Shown: piece after piece, positions 34,627-42,709 of the stretch
How the letters are laid out: each line of letters starts with the position of its first letter
How positions within the stretch are numbered: position 1 is the stretch's first letter
NCBI RefSeq assembly: GCF_036663835.1
Contig: NZ_JAXOJT010000001.1
Span: 992,001 to 1,056,000, forward strand
DNA from: Sphingomonas sp. LT1P40
GTDB taxonomy: Bacteria; Pseudomonadota; Alphaproteobacteria; Sphingomonadales; Sphingomonadaceae
Direction: 5' to 3'
DNA: 64,000 nucleotides
Position numbers and translations under genes: made by a program
Notes under the pieces: model-generated
Seen by the model: the letters and a program-made list of their open reading frames with translations, nothing else
Told to the model about the DNA's origin: nothing
The model's database searches: none

Positions 34627-36180
34627 ATGGCCGAACCTTATTACATCACCACCGCGATCCACTACCCCAATGGCAAGCCGCATATCGGCCACGCCTATGA
34701 GATGATCGCCGCCGACGCGATCGCCCGGTTTCAGCGTCAGGCGGGGCGCGACGTGCGCTTTCAGACCGGCACCGACGAGCATGGGCTGAAGATCGACCAG
34801 ACCGCGCGTGCCCGTGGCGTATCCCCACGCGAACTGGCTGATGAAATGTCATCCTATTTCAGTGCGATGGCTGACGATCTGAACATCTCATATGATCGTT
34901 TCATCCGCACTGTCGATCCCGATCATTACGCCGCCAGCCAGGCCATCTGGAAGGCGATGGAGGCCAAGGGCGACCTGTATCTCGACCGCTACGAGGGTTG
35001 GTATTCGGTCCGCGACGAAGCCTTTTACGAGGAAAAGGAACTTTCCGAGGGGGAGGGCGGCATCAAGCTGTCGCCCCAGGGAACGCCGGTCGAATGGACC
35101 GCCGAGGAAACCTGGTTCTTCAAACTATCGAACTATCAGCAGAAACTGCTCGACCTCTACGACGCACAGCCCGATTTCATCAGACCCGATCGTTCGCGCA
35201 ACGAAGTCGTGAAATTCGTCGAGGGTGGCCTGATCGATCTCTCGATCTCGCGCACCAGTTTCGACTGGGGCGTGCCGGTGCCGGATGCGCTGGGTCACGT
35301 GATGTATGTGTGGGTCGATGCGCTGACCAACTACCTGACCGGCATCGGCTATCCCGACGCGAACAGCGATCTGGCGCATTACTGGCCCGCAAACCTGCAT
35401 CTGATCGGCAAGGACATCACCCGTTTCCACGCGGTGTATTGGCCCGCCTTCCTGATGTCGGCCGACATCCCGCTGCCAAAGGAAGTGTTCGCACACGGCT
35501 TTATCCTCAACCGGGGTGAGAAAATGTCGAAATCCACCGGCAATGTCGCCGACCCGATCGAGCTCGTCCGCCTCTACGGCGTCGATGCACTGCGCTATTT
35601 CCTGCTCCGCGAAGTCAATTTCGGCGGCGACGGTAGCTTCAGCGACGAGGCCATCGTCGCGCGCGCAAACGCCGATCTGGCTAACAGCTTCGGCAATCTG
35701 GCGCAGCGGACGCTGGCTTTCATCGCCAAGAATCTGGAGGGCGTGTTGCCCGAAGCCGGTCGCGCCGACCCCGCCGACGCTGAACTGCTCGCAACCATCG
35801 AGGAAGCAGGCCGGGAGTTTCGTGCCGCTTTCGACACCCTTGCGCTCAATCAGGGGCTGGAAGCCTGGATGCGCGCCGTCTTTGCCTGCAACCAGTATAT
35901 CGACGTCCAGGCACCGTGGGCGCTGCGCAAGACCGACCCCGACCGCATGAATGCCGTCCTCGGCACGCTCGTCCGCGCGATCCGCGATCTCGCCATCCTC
36001 GTGCTGCCGGTTATCCCCGAATCCGCCGGCAAGATCCTTGATCAGCTGGGACAGGACGCGCGCGATCACGCCGCGCTGGACGACAAGGGCTGGTACGACA
36101 CCTTGACGTCATCCGGCTTCCGCCTCGCACCACCGACCGGCGTGTTCCCCCGCCTCGAACTCGCGGCCCCGGCGGCATGA
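34627..36180 (+). CDS. metG: Methionyl-tRNA synthetase
   Basis: This 517-residue class I synthetase has the HIGH motif in KPHIGHAYE (near residue 17) and the KMSKS motif in GEKMSKSTG (near 300). The zinc knuckle cysteines of the E. coli type are absent and no C-terminal dimer domain follows, matching the shorter MetG type seen in alphaproteobacteria. It overlaps tatD by 4 bp. Confidence 0.97.
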   Translation: MAEPYYITTAIHYPNGKPHIGHAYEMIAADAIARFQRQAGRDVRFQTGTDEHGLKIDQTARARGVSPRELADEMSSYFSAMADDLNISYDRFIRTVDPDHYAASQAIWKAMEAKGDLYLDRYEGWYSVRDEAFYEEKELSEGEGGIKLSPQGTPVEWTAEETWFFKLSNYQQKLLDLYDAQPDFIRPDRSRNEVVKFVEGGLIDLSISRTSFDWGVPVPDALGHVMYVWVDALTNYLTGIGYPDANSDLAHYWPANLHLIGKDITRFHAVYWPAFLMSADIPLPKEVFAHGFILNRGEKMSKSTGNVADPIELVRLYGVDALRYFLLREVNFGGDGSFSDEAIVARANADLANSFGNLAQRTLAFIAKNLEGVLPEAGRADPADAELLATIEEAGREFRAAFDTLALNQGLEAWMRAVFACNQYIDVQAPWALRKTDPDRMNAVLGTLVRAIRDLAILVLPVIPESAGKILDQLGQDARDHAALDDKGWYDTLTSSGFRLAPPTGVFPRLELAAPAA

Positions 36181-36956
36181 GGCTCGCCGACAGCCATTGC
36201 CACCTCAACTATAAGGGGCTGGCCGAGCAGCAGGACGAAGTGCTCGTCCGCGCCCGTGACAGCGGCGTCGTAGCAATGCTCAACATTTCCACGCGCGAGC
36301 GCGAATGGGATGACGTGCTGGCCACCGCCGAGCAACAGCCTGACGTGTGGGCCACGGTCGGCATTCACCCGCACGAGGCCGATCAACACGCGCATATCGA
36401 CACCGCCAAGCTGGTCGAACGCGCCCGCCACCCGCGCGTCGTCGGCATCGGCGAAAGCGGGCTCGACTATTATTACGACCACAGCGACCGCGACCAGCAA
36501 CGCACCAGTTTCCGCGCGCACATCGCCGCTGCGCGCGAAACCGGCCTGCCGCTGATCGTCCACACCCGCGATGCCGAGGCCGACACGGCGGAGATCATGG
36601 CCGAGGAGATGGGGAGGGGGGCCTATCCCGCCGTCATCCACTGCTTCACCGCCAGCGGCGAGTTCGCCGACAAGGCGCTGGCGATGGGCTGCTACATCTC
36701 GATCTCGGGCATCGTTACGTTCAAAAATGCCCGTGACTTGCAGGAAACCGCCGCGCGGTTGCCGCTCGACCGGCTGCTGATCGAGACGGACGCCCCCTTC
36801 CTCGCCCCTGTGCCGCACCGGGGCAAGACTGGTGAGCCAGCCTTCGTCGCCGACACCTGCCGTTTCCTGGCGCAACTGCGCGGGGAAGACCCGGATATGC
36901 TGGCGGACGCCACGCGCGAAAATTTCCACCGTCTTTTCGCCAAGACACTTGCATGA
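36177..36956 (+). CDS. tatD: TatD-family deoxyribonuclease
   Basis: This 259-residue metal-dependent hydrolase has a TIM-barrel with DSHCHLNY at the N-terminus (HxH metal ligands), GIGESGLDYYYD (Glu ligand near 95), VHTRDAE and HCFTASGE (His ligands), and ETDAPFLAPVPHRGK (Asp). The family has 3'-5' exonuclease or deacylase roles. The metG-tatD order is widespread. ATGA overlaps join it to metG and to the next gene. Confidence 0.95.
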   Translation: MRLADSHCHLNYKGLAEQQDEVLVRARDSGVVAMLNISTREREWDDVLATAEQQPDVWATVGIHPHEADQHAHIDTAKLVERARHPRVVGIGESGLDYYYDHSDRDQQRTSFRAHIAAARETGLPLIVHTRDAEADTAEIMAEEMGRGAYPAVIHCFTASGEFADKALAMGCYISISGIVTFKNARDLQETAARLPLDRLLIETDAPFLAPVPHRGKTGEPAFVADTCRFLAQLRGEDPDMLADATRENFHRLFAKTLA

Positions 36957-37717
36957 AGGTCCGTATCCTCGGCTCCGGCACTTCGTCCGGTGTGCCGCGG
37001 ATCGGCAATGACTGGGGCGCGTGCGATCCGGCCGACCCGCGCAACCGCCGTACCCGCGCGTCGATCCTGATCGAAACCGCCACCACCCGCATCCTCGTCG
37101 ATACCAGCCCCGACATGCGCGAACAGCTGCTCGCCGCCGGTGTCGCGGACGTGGACGCGGTGATCTGGACCCACGACCATGCCGATCATTGTCACGGCAT
37201 CGACGATCTGCGTCAGTTGATGCACGCACGCGGCGCGCCAGTGCCCGGATTCGCGCGCGCCGCAACTGCCGTCAGTCTGCCCGAACGCTTTCGCTACGTA
37301 TTCACTGGTGGCGGACCGTATCGCGCTACCGCCACGATCACGCCGCTGGCTGACGTCATGACGGTGGGCGACATCGAAATCCGCACGGTGGATCAGCCGC
37401 ATGGTGGCATCACCTCGGCCGGCTTGCGGTTCACAGTCGGTGATAAGTCGATTGCCTATGCTACTGATTTTAATGAATTTACAACGAATATGCGACATCT
37501 CTACACAGGTCTCGACCTGTTCGTCGTCGATGCACTGCGCCGCGAGCCGCATCCCACTCACCCGCATCTGGCTCAAACGCTGCGATGGGCGCGGGAATGT
37601 GGCTCGCCCCGCACGGTTCTCATTCATATGGACACCAGCATGGACTATATGACGCTGAAAGCCGAATTGCCCGCAGGGGTCGAGCCGGGTCATGACGGCA
37701 TGGAGATCATCGTTTGA
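36953..37717 (+). CDS. Metallo-beta-lactamase-fold hydrolase (PhnP-like)
   Basis: This 254-residue protein has the GSGTSSGVPRIGNDWGAC opening and the zinc motif THDHADHCHG (near residue 70), with further His ligands in QPHGG and near the C-terminus (IHMDTSMDY). It resembles PhnP/RNase Z-like phosphodiesterases. The metG-tatD-this gene order is common, and it may act on cyclic phosphodiesters or RNA. The substrate is not known. Confidence 0.9.
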   Translation: MKVRILGSGTSSGVPRIGNDWGACDPADPRNRRTRASILIETATTRILVDTSPDMREQLLAAGVADVDAVIWTHDHADHCHGIDDLRQLMHARGAPVPGFARAATAVSLPERFRYVFTGGGPYRATATITPLADVMTVGDIEIRTVDQPHGGITSAGLRFTVGDKSIAYATDFNEFTTNMRHLYTGLDLFVVDALRREPHPTHPHLAQTLRWARECGSPRTVLIHMDTSMDYMTLKAELPAGVEPGHDGMEIIV

Positions 37718-38331
37718 GCGAAACACAAATCGTTCAGCTCGTCGCATTGGTCGGGTTTCTGGCGCTGGTGCTGGGTTCGCTCAGCGTCCGGCGGCTGCGC
37801 ATTGGCTTCATCCTGAAGACGGTGCTTGGCTGGGCCGCCATTGCGTTGGTGATCTGGGTCATCGTTATCAACAAGGATCGCATCGCCGCCCAGTTCGGCA
37901 CCATCGGCGCGCGGCTGGGCGTCAGCGAACCGGCGCAGGTCGCGCAGGGCGAAACCGTCCGCATTCGCCTGTCGCCCGATGGCCATTTCTGGGCACGCGC
38001 GACGATCAACGGGGTCGAGCGTCGCATGCTGATCGACAGCGGCGCGACCGTCAGCGCGATCAGCGAGACGACCGCGCGCGCCGCCAGGATCGATTATGAA
38101 AGCGGTATGCCGGTCACGGTGTCGACCGCGAATGGCACGGTGCAGGCGCGTCGCGGACGTGCGCAACGCGTGGATGTCGGGCCGCTCGGCACCGACGACC
38201 TTGTCGTGTTCGTCGCGCCCAGCTTTGGCGAGCTCGACGTGCTCGGCATGAACTTTCTGTCGCGGCTCAAAGGCTGGCGGGTGGAGGGGAACGTGTTGAT
38301 CCTGGAACCGCAGCCGCGCGCAGCAACCTAG
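37714..38331 (+). CDS. Retropepsin-like aspartic protease, membrane-anchored (TIGR02281 type)
   Basis: A TTG start at 37714 overlaps the previous stop (TTGA). Two N-terminal membrane helices (about residues 4-23 and 31-50) are followed by a clan AA domain with the active-site motif LIDSGATVSAI (near residue 105). The conserved NGTVQARRGRA and LDVLGMNFLSRL blocks close the fold. One DSG per chain means a dimer is needed. It probably faces the periplasm. The substrate is unknown. Confidence 0.87.
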   Translation: MSETQIVQLVALVGFLALVLGSLSVRRLRIGFILKTVLGWAAIALVIWVIVINKDRIAAQFGTIGARLGVSEPAQVAQGETVRIRLSPDGHFWARATINGVERRMLIDSGATVSAISETTARAARIDYESGMPVTVSTANGTVQARRGRAQRVDVGPLGTDDLVVFVAPSFGELDVLGMNFLSRLKGWRVEGNVLILEPQPRAAT

Positions 38332-38343
38332 GTACAATTTAAC

Positions 38344-38357
38344 ATAATGTATATTAT
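38344..38357 (+). promoter_or_regulatory. AT-rich palindrome before mazG
   Basis: ATAAT-GTAT-ATTAT lies 12 bp before the mazG ATG, in a 30-bp AT-rich patch that stands out from the surrounding GC-rich sequence. It could hold a -10 element or an operator. Confidence 0.35.
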
Positions 38358-38369
38358 CGGACTTACGGA

Positions 38370-39158
38370 ATGAGCGATCGGGAAGGCTCCCCGACACCGG
38401 AGGCACCCGCGATCACGCCCCCCGGCATCGAACGCCTGATGGCGATCATGGCGCGGCTCCGCGATCCTGTAGCCGGCTGCGAATGGGATACCGTTCAAAC
38501 GTTTGAGACGATCGCGCCGTACACGATCGAGGAAGCCTATGAAGTCGCCGACGCCATCCAGCGCGGTGACCTGACCGACCTCAAGGATGAACTCGGCGAC
38601 CTGCTGCTCCAGGTGATCTTCCACAGCCGCATTGCTGAGGAATCCGGCCATTTCGCGCTGGCCGACGTCGTCACCGGCATTTGCGACAAGATGGAGCGCC
38701 GCCACCCGCATATCTTCGGCGATGTCGAAAATGGCGGCCATCATTTGTGGGAACAAATCAAGGCCGATGAACGGGGGAGCAAGGGGGCGGCGGGCGCGCT
38801 GGACGGGGTCGCAATTGGCCTCCCCGCCCTGCTCCGCGCCGAAAAGCTTCAGAAACGCGCCGCCCGCACCGGCTTCGACTGGCCCGACCCATCGGGCGCG
38901 CGCGCCAAGATCGACGAAGAGATTGCCGAAGTCGAAGCCGCCAGCGACGCGACACGCGAAGAGGAGATCGGCGACCTGCTGTTCTCGGTGGTCAACTGGT
39001 CACGCAAACTGGGCGTCGACCCCGAAGCCGCATTGCGCGCTGCCAATGCCAAGTTCGAGCGCCGGTTCAGGGCGATGGAAGCGCAGGCCGGCGACGCATT
39101 CGCCGCGCTGGACCTCGATGCGAAAGAAGAATTGTGGGCGAAAGCGAAACGGCGCTAA
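38370..39158 (+). CDS. mazG: Nucleoside triphosphate pyrophosphohydrolase
   Basis: This 262-residue house-cleaning enzyme hydrolyses NTPs to NMP and PPi and lowers alarmone effects. It has two MazG domains: ETIAPYTIEEAYEVADAI with LKDELGDLLLQV (residues about 45-75), and KIDEEIAEVEAA with EEEIGDLLFSVV (about 180-210). The metal-binding Glu and Asp are present in both. It ends 4 bp before a convergent gene. Confidence 0.95.
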   Translation: MSDREGSPTPEAPAITPPGIERLMAIMARLRDPVAGCEWDTVQTFETIAPYTIEEAYEVADAIQRGDLTDLKDELGDLLLQVIFHSRIAEESGHFALADVVTGICDKMERRHPHIFGDVENGGHHLWEQIKADERGSKGAAGALDGVAIGLPALLRAEKLQKRAARTGFDWPDPSGARAKIDEEIAEVEAASDATREEEIGDLLFSVVNWSRKLGVDPEAALRAANAKFERRFRAMEAQAGDAFAALDLDAKEELWAKAKRR

Positions 39159-39162
39159 CCGA

Positions 39163-39510
39163 TCACGCCGCTGCCGATTGCGCCTCGACCACCATCAGCG
39201 TCTGCCCGTCATATTTCTCGGATTCCGGCAGGAACAACCGGCTGATCTGGAACGACCGGTCGGTCAGCGTCAGGCCTTTCAGCCCATCCAGCTTGAACGT
39301 TCCGATCCGCTCCTCACGCGGCATGATAAAATCGCGCGACACCACCTGCGCATCGACATAGAGCGAGCCGCCGCGCGTGTAGAGGATGTGCGGTGCCAGC
39401 ACCATTCGCGTGCTGTTGTAGATCGCGGACACACACAACTGCCGAACGATCGCTTCCAGCGCGATCGGTGTCGGGTTCACGGGCGAGTCGGTGTCAGCGG
39501 TGTCAGCCAT
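39163..39510 (-). CDS. Small WYL-like domain protein
   Basis: ATG 39510 gives 115 residues; the longer frame from 39564 adds an unlikely leader. From residue 25 the pattern resembles a WYL domain: an IYN strand, RMVLAPHILYTRGGSLYVDA, and RIGTFKLDGLKGLTLTDRSF. WYL domains bind nucleic acids or nucleotides and usually follow a helix-turn-helix. Here no DNA-binding domain is present. Family assignment is tentative; the gene itself looks real. Confidence 0.65.
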   Translation of the reverse strand: MADTADTDSPVNPTPIALEAIVRQLCVSAIYNSTRMVLAPHILYTRGGSLYVDAQVVSRDFIMPREERIGTFKLDGLKGLTLTDRSFQISRLFLPESEKYDGQTLMVVEAQSAAA

Positions 39511-39588
39511 CCACCCAATGTGGCAATTATGCTGCGTTGCAGCAAGAGGCATCGTGCTTACCATCGCAAAAAATGCAATGCGCGATGT

Positions 39589-40239
39589 CTATTTCTTGTG
39601 CCACGGCATCACCAACAGCCACGGTTTTGGCCGCCCACTGGGCTTCGCTGTCCCGTTAAGCCGCTCGGCGCGCAGGATTTTGACCGGCTTCAGGATCATC
39701 TGTCCGCGCATCACGCCGCGCCCAGCACCCGTGGGCATCGCCAGCATGCGCCGCACCACATCCATCCCCCCAATCACCTTGCCGAACGCGGCAAAGCCCG
39801 GATTGCCGGGGCGCGCGTCCAGCGTCGGGTTGTCACCCACCATGATCGAGAAATTACCGCTCGCCGAATTGGGGTTCAGCCCATGCGCCATCGATATCGC
39901 GCCACTCAAATGCCTGATCCCGGTGCGACTGGTCGGCTCCAGCGGCAGCGCGGGCAGGATGCGCCGTGCATCGGTGCCGATCCCGCCCTGGACGAATCCA
40001 TATTTCGGATCGGTCTTGCGCCGTGCCGAGCGATAGAATTCGGTTCCCTCCAGCCGCCCGTCATCGACGTAGAGCATGAAATTGGTGACCGTTTTCGGCG
40101 CGCGACGCGCATCGAGCGCCAGCGTCACATTGCCGACTGAGGTGACCAGCCGGACCCGCACGACCGCCGGTTCGGGCGGTGCTGCGGAAACGAGGAGAGC
40201 AGCAAGAAACCCGATAAAACAACGCTGAACCAGCATCAT
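39589..40239 (-). CDS. Cyclophilin-type peptidyl-prolyl isomerase, exported
   Basis: A signal peptide (FIGFLAALLVSAAPP) begins the 216-residue protein. Cyclophilin motifs include RAPKTVTNFMLYVDDG, EFYRSAR (catalytic Arg), GFVQGGIG and FSIMVGDNPTLDA. It assists folding in the periplasm. It overlaps hflX by an ATGA junction and is last of the hfq-hflX unit. Confidence 0.92.
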   Translation of the reverse strand: MMLVQRCFIGFLAALLVSAAPPEPAVVRVRLVTSVGNVTLALDARRAPKTVTNFMLYVDDGRLEGTEFYRSARRKTDPKYGFVQGGIGTDARRILPALPLEPTSRTGIRHLSGAISMAHGLNPNSASGNFSIMVGDNPTLDARPGNPGFAAFGKVIGGMDVVRRMLAMPTGAGRGVMRGQMILKPVKILRAERLNGTAKPSGRPKPWLLVMPWHKK

Positions 40240-41528
40240 GCGCCGCGAACCTCGAACCTCTCATAATCCTTGGGTGACATCCGCACTTCATAGATCGCCA
40301 GATCACCCTCGACCCGATGGCCGATCACTTCGCCATGCTGGTGCAGCCAGGCCGCGCCTGCGCCGTCGCCGGAGCCCAGCGTTACATGATAGCGCCGATG
40401 TCCCTCGGTCAGCCGCGCCGCGACGGCGGCGATCAGCGTATCGACGCCCTCCCCGCTCAGTGCCGACACTGCGACGACATCCTCGCGCTTGCTCGCTTTT
40501 TCCAAAGCAATCGCGCGCGCCTCCTCGTCCAGAAGGTCAAGCTTGTTCCACGCCTCGAACCGCGGGGTGTCGCGGTCCACGCCGATATCGGTCAGCACCT
40601 GCTCGACATCGTCGCGCTGCGCCTCGCTGTCGGGATGCGCGATGTCGCGGACATGGATCAGCAGATCGGCCGACACCACTTCCTCCAGCGTCGCCTTGAA
40701 CGCCGCCACCAGCTGCGTCGGTAGTTCGGACACGAACCCCACCGTGTCCGACAGGATCGCCTTGTCGATCCCGGGCAAAGAAATCTGTCGCAAGGTCGGG
40801 TCCAGCGTGGCGAACAACAGATTCTCCGCCATGACGTCGGCACCCGTTACGCGATTGAAAAGCGTCGATTTTCCGGCGTTGGTATAGCCCACCAGCGCGA
40901 TCACGGGCCACGGCGCCCGCTGCCGCCGCTCACGGTGCAGCCCGCGCGTCCTGCTCACCGAATCCAGCTCACGCTTCAACCGCGCCATCCGGTCGCGGAT
41001 CAGCCGCCGATCCGCCTCGATCTGCGTCTCGCCCGGCCCGCCCAGAAAGCCAAAGCCGCCACGCTGCCGCTCAAGGTGAGTCCAGCTGCGCACCAGCCGC
41101 CCTGCCTGATAGTCCAGATGCGCCAGCTCGACCTGCAACCGCCCTTCGGCGGTGCGTGCCCGTTCGCCAAAAATTTCCAATATAAGGCCAGTGCGGTCGA
41201 TCACCTTGCACCCCAGCCCGGTCTCCAGATTGCGCTGCTGCACCGGGGTCAACGCGGCGTCGAACACCGCCAGCGTCAATTCCTGAGCCGCCACGATTTC
41301 CGCCAGCGCCTCGACCTGACCCGACCCGATCAGCGTCCCCGGCTTCGGCGCACGAATCCGCAGCGCCGACCGCTCGACCACCTGAATGCCGATCGCGAGC
41401 GCAAGGCCGGCGGTCTCGTCCAGACGCGCCTCGGCATCGCGCGTGCTCCCGCCCATGTCGGGATAAACGACGATCGCCTTCGCGCCCCGTGCGAACTCAT
41501 CGGGGTCGCGGTCGAATCCGGTGCTCAT
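40236..41528 (-). CDS. hflX: Ribosome-associated GTPase HflX
   Basis: This 430-residue GTPase binds and splits stalled ribosomes. The N-terminal domain has GSGQVEALAE and the GGPGETQIEADRR helix region. The G domain shows GYTNAGKSTLFN (G1, near residue 215), DTVGFVSELP (G3) and NKLDLLD (G4). A C-terminal extension follows. It is placed directly after hfq as in many proteobacteria. Confidence 0.96.
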   Translation of the reverse strand: MSTGFDRDPDEFARGAKAIVVYPDMGGSTRDAEARLDETAGLALAIGIQVVERSALRIRAPKPGTLIGSGQVEALAEIVAAQELTLAVFDAALTPVQQRNLETGLGCKVIDRTGLILEIFGERARTAEGRLQVELAHLDYQAGRLVRSWTHLERQRGGFGFLGGPGETQIEADRRLIRDRMARLKRELDSVSRTRGLHRERRQRAPWPVIALVGYTNAGKSTLFNRVTGADVMAENLLFATLDPTLRQISLPGIDKAILSDTVGFVSELPTQLVAAFKATLEEVVSADLLIHVRDIAHPDSEAQRDDVEQVLTDIGVDRDTPRFEAWNKLDLLDEEARAIALEKASKREDVVAVSALSGEGVDTLIAAVAARLTEGHRRYHVTLGSGDGAGAAWLHQHGEVIGHRVEGDLAIYEVRMSPKDYERFEVRGA

Positions 41529-41538
41529 GACGTCATGA

Positions 41539-42021
41539 TCAATCGGCGTCGACGTCGTCGGCCAGGTTCAGCGGGTGCGCCGGCTGAATGGTGGACACCG
41601 CATGCTTGTAAACCAGCTGGTACGCGCCGTCGCGCTGAAGCAGCATGCAGAACAGGTCGAACGCCGCGATCCCGCCCTGCAGCATCACGCCATTGACCAG
41701 GAACATGGTCACGCTTTCCTGCTGACGCTTCACGGCGCCCAGGAAGATTTCCTGCAATACCGGGTTCTTCGACGCCACTTCGGGCACCGCATCGACGATC
41801 GACGCGACATCGACCGACCCCGACGGCATGATGGTGGAAATGGCGTGTTTGTAGATCAGCTGCGACTGGCCGTCGCGGCGCAGCAACACGGAAAAATTGT
41901 CGAACCAGGTTACGATGCCCTGCAGTTTCACGCCCTTGACCAGGAACATGGTAACCGGAGTCTTGGATTTGCGGAGTGCATTCAGGAACAGGTCCTGAAG
42001 AGAAGTATTCTTGTCGGCCAT
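41539..42021 (-). CDS. hfq: RNA chaperone Hfq with two tandem Sm domains
   Basis: ATG 42021 gives the normal Hfq opening ([18 protein letters not shown]); a GTG at 42036 adds five residues. The first Sm fold (about residues 8-65) has [15 protein letters not shown] and the YKHAIST motif. A second copy (about 88-145) has [14 protein letters not shown] and YKHAVST. Ordinary Hfq is 70-100 residues with one domain; this one is 160. It may form a trimer of two-domain chains to build the six-fold ring. The second copy is more diverged (KGVKLQG to [17 protein letters not shown] to [10 protein letters not shown]), so RNA faces may differ. Confidence 0.95.
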   Translation of the reverse strand: MADKNTSLQDLFLNALRKSKTPVTMFLVKGVKLQGIVTWFDNFSVLLRRDGQSQLIYKHAISTIMPSGSVDVASIVDAVPEVASKNPVLQEIFLGAVKRQQESVTMFLVNGVMLQGGIAAFDLFCMLLQRDGAYQLVYKHAVSTIQPAHPLNLADDVDAD

Positions 42022-42217
42022 GTTTACGGCTTTCACTGTTTTTGGCGGGATTTACCCGCTTGGCGCCGTTTCCCGGCGTCGGAGACACGCCAACCACGGC
42101 GCGTGTCCGCAATGTAGGGTGTCGGCGGGGTGAGGTCCATAGGTTCGGACTTGAACAATTCGGGCCGGTTCATATCTGGACGGTGCGAGGCCACGCCCTC
42201 CCCGCTATATGCGGCCC

Positions 42218-42236
42218 AGCCCGGGACGGCCCGGCT
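42218..42236 (+). promoter_or_regulatory. ACGG-loop hairpin before sugE, possible guanidine-II riboswitch part
   Basis: A GC stem closing an ACGG tetraloop (loop at 42226-42229; inner five base pairs perfect) ends 6 bp before AAAGGAGG of sugE. The guanidine-II (mini-ykkC) riboswitch consists of two hairpins with ACGR loops before such exporters. A second ACGG at 42180-42183 lies in the leader but I could not draw a convincing stem for it. Treat as a candidate only. Confidence 0.35.
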
Positions 42237-42255
42237 CTTCGTAAAGGAGGGCCAT

Positions 42256-42570
42256 ATGGCCTGGATTTATCTGACGCTCGCCGGCTTGCTCGAAATCGTC
42301 TGGGCCGGCGCAATGAAACTCTCCGACGGTTTCACTCGTCCCCTCCCCGCGCTTATCACCCTCGTCGCAATGGCGGCGAGCTTCGCGTTACTGGCATTGG
42401 CGATGCGCCAGCTGCCACTCGGTACTGCCTATATGATCTGGACCGGTATCGGCGCGATCGGCGCGTTCGTGGTCGGGGTCGTGTGGCTGGGCGAAGGCCT
42501 CAGCGCGACCCGCCTGATCGCCGCCGCACTGATCGTATCGGGCATGGCGCTGATGAAATGGGCGTCCTGA
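42256..42570 (+). CDS. sugE: Small multidrug resistance family exporter, SugE/Gdx type
   Basis: ATG 42256 follows a strong AAAGGAGG. The 104-residue protein has four membrane helices, with the conserved Glu in LAGLLEIVWAGAMK (near residue 13) and the GTAYMIWTGIGA signature of helix 3. The EIVWA..MK form is typical of the guanidinium exporters (Gdx) rather than of EmrE. It acts as an antiparallel dimer and exchanges protons. The upstream hairpin may sense guanidine. Confidence 0.92.
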   Translation: MAWIYLTLAGLLEIVWAGAMKLSDGFTRPLPALITLVAMAASFALLALAMRQLPLGTAYMIWTGIGAIGAFVVGVVWLGEGLSATRLIAAALIVSGMALMKWAS

Positions 42571-42706
42571 GAATCCCTCTCCCATCGGGAGAGGGAGGGA
42601 GTGCCGAAGGCGCGGAAGGGTGAGGGCAGCATCGGCGGCGGGCTGCCCTCACCCTCCCACTCGCTGCGCTCGCGGGTCCCTCCCTCTCCCGATGGGAGAG
42701 GGAATC
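42571..42706. repeat. Long inverted pair of REP-like elements
   Basis: The left unit (from 42574) and right unit (to 42704) are near-exact inverted copies: each carries a hairpin around CTCTCCCATCGGGAGAG followed by GGGA, with a 27-bp perfect match. Inside them GGGTGAGGGCAGC (42618-42630) pairs with its inverse at 42642-42654. It fills the gap between convergent sugE and ntrX and may end transcription both ways. It is related to 9188-9240. Confidence 0.75.
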
Positions 42707-42709
42707 AAT

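Noticed and set aside
38632..40140. 502-residue plus-strand frame over mazG and the cyclophilin gene
   Set aside because: It covers two well-supported genes in other frames and consists of Arg/Pro/Ser-rich noise.
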